This document shows positions 61,009-64,000 of a stretch of DNA of 64,000 nucleotides, piece by piece (the stretch's first letter is position 1; each line of letters begins with the position of its first letter). A program made the position numbers and the translations under genes. The stretch is taken from the NCBI RefSeq assembly GCF_024294805.1, contig NZ_JANCLU010000015.1, forward strand, positions 61,349 to 125,348, given 5' to 3'. Source of the stretch: Alsobacter ponti. GTDB lineage: Bacteria > Pseudomonadota > Alphaproteobacteria > Rhizobiales > Beijerinckiaceae. The notes beneath the pieces were generated by a model. It was given only the letters and a program-made list of their open reading frames with translations. It was not told the origin of the DNA and ran no database searches.

Positions 61009-63537
61009 ATGGTTGATTTTAAGAAGCTTCGGGAGAGCAAGGCCAAGCCGAAGCCTATCAATCCCCGTGAGATCTTCAATGCCCTACCAAAGCCGCCCGG
61101 CATCAACGACCTCTACGCCAGCCAGGCGGAAGTACTCGATGCCTGGTTTGCCCGTCGTACAGACCGCGATGTGGTGGTCAAACTTCACACTGGAGGTGGC
61201 AAGACCCTCGTCGCGCTCCTAATGGCGCAATCGGTGATGAACGAGCTCGGTGAGCCGGTCATCTACTTGGCGCCCACAAATCAACTTGTTGATCAGGTGA
61301 TCGCAAAGAGCAAGGAGTACGGTATCTCTGCTGTGCCCTACGTCAAAAAACAGCCGCTTCCTGGCGATTTCTATGAAGGGAAAAGCGTCCTCGTCGGATC
61401 TTATGAAACCCTGTTTAACGGCCGTAGCAAGTTCGGCGTCCGCAACTCGGGACACGAAATCGTCAAGGCTGGTACCATCATTCTAGACGACGCGCATGTG
61501 GCGCTTTCCTCAGTACGAGAAGCCTTTAGCCTCTCAATCTCAGCCAAGGAGCATGAGGACGTCTATTCCGATCTCGCCGGCCGTTTTCGCACCGCGTTCA
61601 AGGAAGTTGGGCGGAGCGGTTCGTTCGCGGACGTGATAAGCGGCAAAGACTTTGGCGTGATGGAAGTGCCGAGCTGGGCCTGGCAGCGCAAACTTCCAGA
61701 GATCGAGCGATATTTGGCTGTAGTTGTCGACGAGATCGACCCTTTCGTGTGGCCGTTCCTACGGGACAATTTGGCCGTTTGTCATTGCCTATTTAGCCGC
61801 AAGTCAGTGACCATCACGCCAATTTTCCCACCAGTTGATCTTCTGCCGACCTTTGAGGATTGCAGTCGCCGCATTTACATGTCGGCGACAATCGCGGACG
61901 ACAGCGAGATCGTGAGAACCTTTGGTGCGTCTGCAGACGCAGTCGGCAAGCCCATCACATCGGCCTCCCTCGCCGGTGTCGGCGAGAGGATGATCCTCAT
62001 TCCCGAGCTGATGAAGCTCTCGGGAACGCCTATCACGCCAATGGTCAAGAACATCGCCGTGAAGCTGGCGGAGAAGAAGTGCGGCGCGTTGATTCTGACC
62101 CCATCGGGTCCGGCGGCCGAGCAGTGGAAGGATGTCGCAGAATACCCCAGCACGGCCAAAGTCGTGAGCGAGCAGATCGCAGCCATGCAGGCCGGCGCAA
62201 GCTATGGCCCCGTGGTCCTCGCAAACCGTTATGATGGGATCGATCTTGCCGGCAACGCCTGCCGGTTCCTAGTCATGGACAACTTGCCCCAGGGCACCTC
62301 GGATTATGACGTTTATCGCGTGAATGTTGTCGCGGACTCCGCCGTCAGCTCGCTATTGGCTCAGAGAATTGAGCAGGGCATTGGGCGCGGGACGCGAGGC
62401 GGCGGGGACTATTGCGCGGTGATGCTGATCGGAAGTCGCCTGGTCGGCTGGATCGGTCGCAAGAGCAACCTTGCCTTTCTAACTGCCAGTACGCGGGTAC
62501 AGCTCACCATGGGCCAAGAGATGAGCGAGACCGTCACGACAGTGAAGGAGGTGCATCAGACGGTGATGAAATGCCTGAACCGCGACGTCGATTGGGTGGC
62601 GTACCACGCGTCGGAACTAGCCGAAGCCGCGCACGCTGTACCGGTCAACATGCTGGCGCTTCGAGTTGCCGGCGGCGAGCGCAAAGCGTTCAAGCTCCAG
62701 AGGCTCGGCCAGTACGAGAAGGCTCTTCAGACTTTGGAGAGCCTGATCGGGGACGATGAACTTAAATCGGACGGCCAGCGCCGTGCATGGCTGTCGGCTT
62801 CCGCTGCCCGCATTGCCTATCAGATGGATGAAGATGCCCGCGGCCAGAAGTTCCAAACAAGCGCCTTCTCCATCAGTAACAACCATTCACCGCCCAAGGT
62901 TCGGCCTCCATACGTCCCACGACCAATCCCCGGCAAACAGTCCGCGGCGATTGTCGGGCGGTTGCTCGAATACGATCTGCGCGGCGCCTTGCTAGCCGAC
63001 TTTGACGAAGCAGTGACAGAGCTCGTGCCCGAAGCGTCAGCGGCGCGCTATGAAGAGGCGCTGGCCAATCTAGGCACTTACCTTGGCTTCGAGGCTGAGC
63101 GTCCTGAGAAGGTCTACAACAAGGGACCTGACGTTCTCTGGCGCACCGGCGCGGCGTTCGACTTCGTGATCGAAGCTAAAAGCAAGAAAGAAGGCAATCC
63201 GCTCTACAAGAGTGATCACGCGCAACTGCTCGAAGCCGAAAATTGGTTCAAGGGTGCCTATCCTGGTCGAGAATCAGTGCGGGTTTCGGCCTTGCCGGAG
63301 GCCATCGCGGATAAGAAGGCCAGCGCGGCGGGGAGCTACGCGCTCCGGTTAAGCGAAATCACCAAGCTGGTCGGTGCCCTGCGTGGTGTTCTAAGGGACT
63401 TGGCTGGGAGTCCGGGCAAGGTCGACGCGCTTCGGGAGCGTTGCGAGGCGGCGCTCCAGCAGGCGAAACTGACGCCGGACGGAATCAAGAGTACATATCT
63501 CGTCGCCTTTGAAGAGGCGGCAGGGAAAGGCGCATAG
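61009..63537 (+). CDS. DEAD/DEAH-like helicase with C-terminal PD-(D/E)xK-type motif, probable defence protein
   Basis: An 842-residue SF2 protein. Motif I HTGGGKT (60-66), motif II LDDAH (159-163, DDAH in place of DEAH), SAT (about 289-291) and motif VI QGIGRGTRGG (about 456-465) define the helicase. The C-terminal third has helical repeats (LGQYEKALQTLESLIGD) then GPDVLW...VIEAKSKKE with Asp708, Glu722 and Lys724 in PD-(D/E)xK spacing, a likely nuclease. It is divergent from gajA across 137 bases that must contain both promoters. I know no named system for it. Confidence 0.82.
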   Translation: MVDFKKLRESKAKPKPINPREIFNALPKPPGINDLYASQAEVLDAWFARRTDRDVVVKLHTGGGKTLVALLMAQSVMNELGEPVIYLAPTNQLVDQVIAKSKEYGISAVPYVKKQPLPGDFYEGKSVLVGSYETLFNGRSKFGVRNSGHEIVKAGTIILDDAHVALSSVREAFSLSISAKEHEDVYSDLAGRFRTAFKEVGRSGSFADVISGKDFGVMEVPSWAWQRKLPEIERYLAVVVDEIDPFVWPFLRDNLAVCHCLFSRKSVTITPIFPPVDLLPTFEDCSRRIYMSATIADDSEIVRTFGASADAVGKPITSASLAGVGERMILIPELMKLSGTPITPMVKNIAVKLAEKKCGALILTPSGPAAEQWKDVAEYPSTAKVVSEQIAAMQAGASYGPVVLANRYDGIDLAGNACRFLVMDNLPQGTSDYDVYRVNVVADSAVSSLLAQRIEQGIGRGTRGGGDYCAVMLIGSRLVGWIGRKSNLAFLTASTRVQLTMGQEMSETVTTVKEVHQTVMKCLNRDVDWVAYHASELAEAAHAVPVNMLALRVAGGERKAFKLQRLGQYEKALQTLESLIGDDELKSDGQRRAWLSASAARIAYQMDEDARGQKFQTSAFSISNNHSPPKVRPPYVPRPIPGKQSAAIVGRLLEYDLRGALLADFDEAVTELVPEASAARYEEALANLGTYLGFEAERPEKVYNKGPDVLWRTGAAFDFVIEAKSKKEGNPLYKSDHAQLLEAENWFKGAYPGRESVRVSALPEAIADKKASAAGSYALRLSEITKLVGALRGVLRDLAGSPGKVDALRERCEAALQQAKLTPDGIKSTYLVAFEEAAGKGA

Positions 63538-63589
63538 CAAGGTCCGCCAACATTCCCAAAGTCGCAGAAGGGTCACAAGCGGATGCGTA

Positions 63590-63922
63590 TCAGGTTTCTT
63601 TTGGCTTCTTTAATTTCCTCAGATTTTGTGTTGTAGATGACCATTCAAACTTCGCATCCCCTCGGCGTTGACTATCTGGCTTCGCCAGAACAAGGGATAC
63701 AACCGTAGACAACCATACCAGTTCGTCTGGTTGAAGCTGGGCTAGTTTCTTGTTGATTTCTTTATATGGCCCTTCAGTTACTTGGCTCCCAATCACATGC
63801 GTGCTGAATAATTCCGCGGGTTCGACCTTCAAAGCCTTCGCAAGGCGCTCGATTGTCTCGAAGCTGCCAGCACTAGCACCGCTCTCTATCTTGCCGACCA
63901 TAGCCGCACTGATACCGGCCAA
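63590..63922 (-). CDS. XRE-family regulator, N-terminally truncated or with non-ATG start
   Basis: About 110 residues. The frame opens after a TAG at 63970-63968 and reads GNLSKDRGVAQLAGISAAMVGKIESG, which is helices 2-3 of an XRE HTH; helix 1 is largely missing and there is no ATG, only CTG (63949) or TTG (63922). A segment EPAELF then a C-terminal dimer-like part follow. It is AT-rich compared with the core. Either a rearrangement near 63965 removed the true start, or it uses TTG. It is convergent with the helicase gene. Confidence 0.55.
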   Translation of the reverse strand: MAGISAAMVGKIESGASAGSFETIERLAKALKVEPAELFSTHVIGSQVTEGPYKEINKKLAQLQPDELVWLSTVVSLVLAKPDSQRRGDAKFEWSSTTQNLRKLKKPKET

Positions 63923-64000
63923 CTGAGCTACTCCCCGATCCTTGGACAGATTCCCGGCTGGTTTAAGCTACTCTGCGGGTCTGCTGATCGGTTTCAATGG

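Overview
The first 34.8 kb read as ordinary chromosome of a GC-rich alphaproteobacterium, most likely order Hyphomicrobiales. This rests on gene content: clpS-clpA, a PHB phasin, a penicillin-binding carboxypeptidase with a SPOR domain, a complete general amino-acid transporter aapJQMP, an NDUFS4-like complex I accessory subunit, a ChrR-like cupin protein, DUF1489 and DUF192 proteins and a tandem cold-shock-domain protein. I cannot place it to genus.

Core region, 1-34771: glycerophosphodiesterase (cut by the window edge), FemAB/GNAT-like protein, HIT protein, clpA-clpS, phasin with a strong promoter and PhaR-like operator boxes, carboxypeptidase, J-domain and VWA proteins, a biotin-dependent acyl-CoA carboxylase alpha subunit (probably mccA), ChrR-like protein, AlaX-type editing protein, sseA, aapPMQJ, metC, a three-gene lipid glycosylation cluster, tRNA-Arg(TCT), tRNA-Pro(TGG), sirtuin, MFS/phosphopantetheinyl transferase pair, HupE, a second MFS protein, pyruvate kinase and an SDR protein.

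Accessory region, from about 34.8 kb to the window end: a layered defence island, AT-richer in many places and littered with broken genes. Its left margin carries remnants of a serine recombinase and a YgjP-type metallopeptidase. Five defence-like modules follow. (1) 35.7-42.2 kb: a 1669-residue protein joining a NERD nuclease domain, a pseudokinase, a kinase and an SF1 (Upf1/COG1112-type) helicase, overlapped by a 497-residue partner with a winged-helix region. (2) 43.4-50.2 kb: one tightly coupled minus-strand operon of dcm (with N-terminal HTH), vsr, a broken EcoRII-like gene, an SNF2 motor, a free-standing EcoRII-N domain, a GHKL/MORC-like ATPase and an HNH nuclease, which looks like an ATP-dependent restriction-modification system. 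(3) 51.8-53.1 kb: a stand-alone reverse transcriptase. (4) 57.6-60.9 kb: a Gabija-like pair, an OLD/TOPRIM nuclease and a UvrD helicase. (5) 61.0-63.5 kb: a DEAD-like helicase with a C-terminal PD-(D/E)xK-type motif, divergent from Gabija.

Mobility genes sit between modules: two overlapping tyrosine recombinases with an excisionase-like HTH gene (54.2-57.4 kb), fragments of three IS3-family elements, and the C-terminus of a plasmid/ICE-type ParB. The right end of the island lies beyond the window. Module 1 and the full composition of module 2 are the best candidates for little-described biology.
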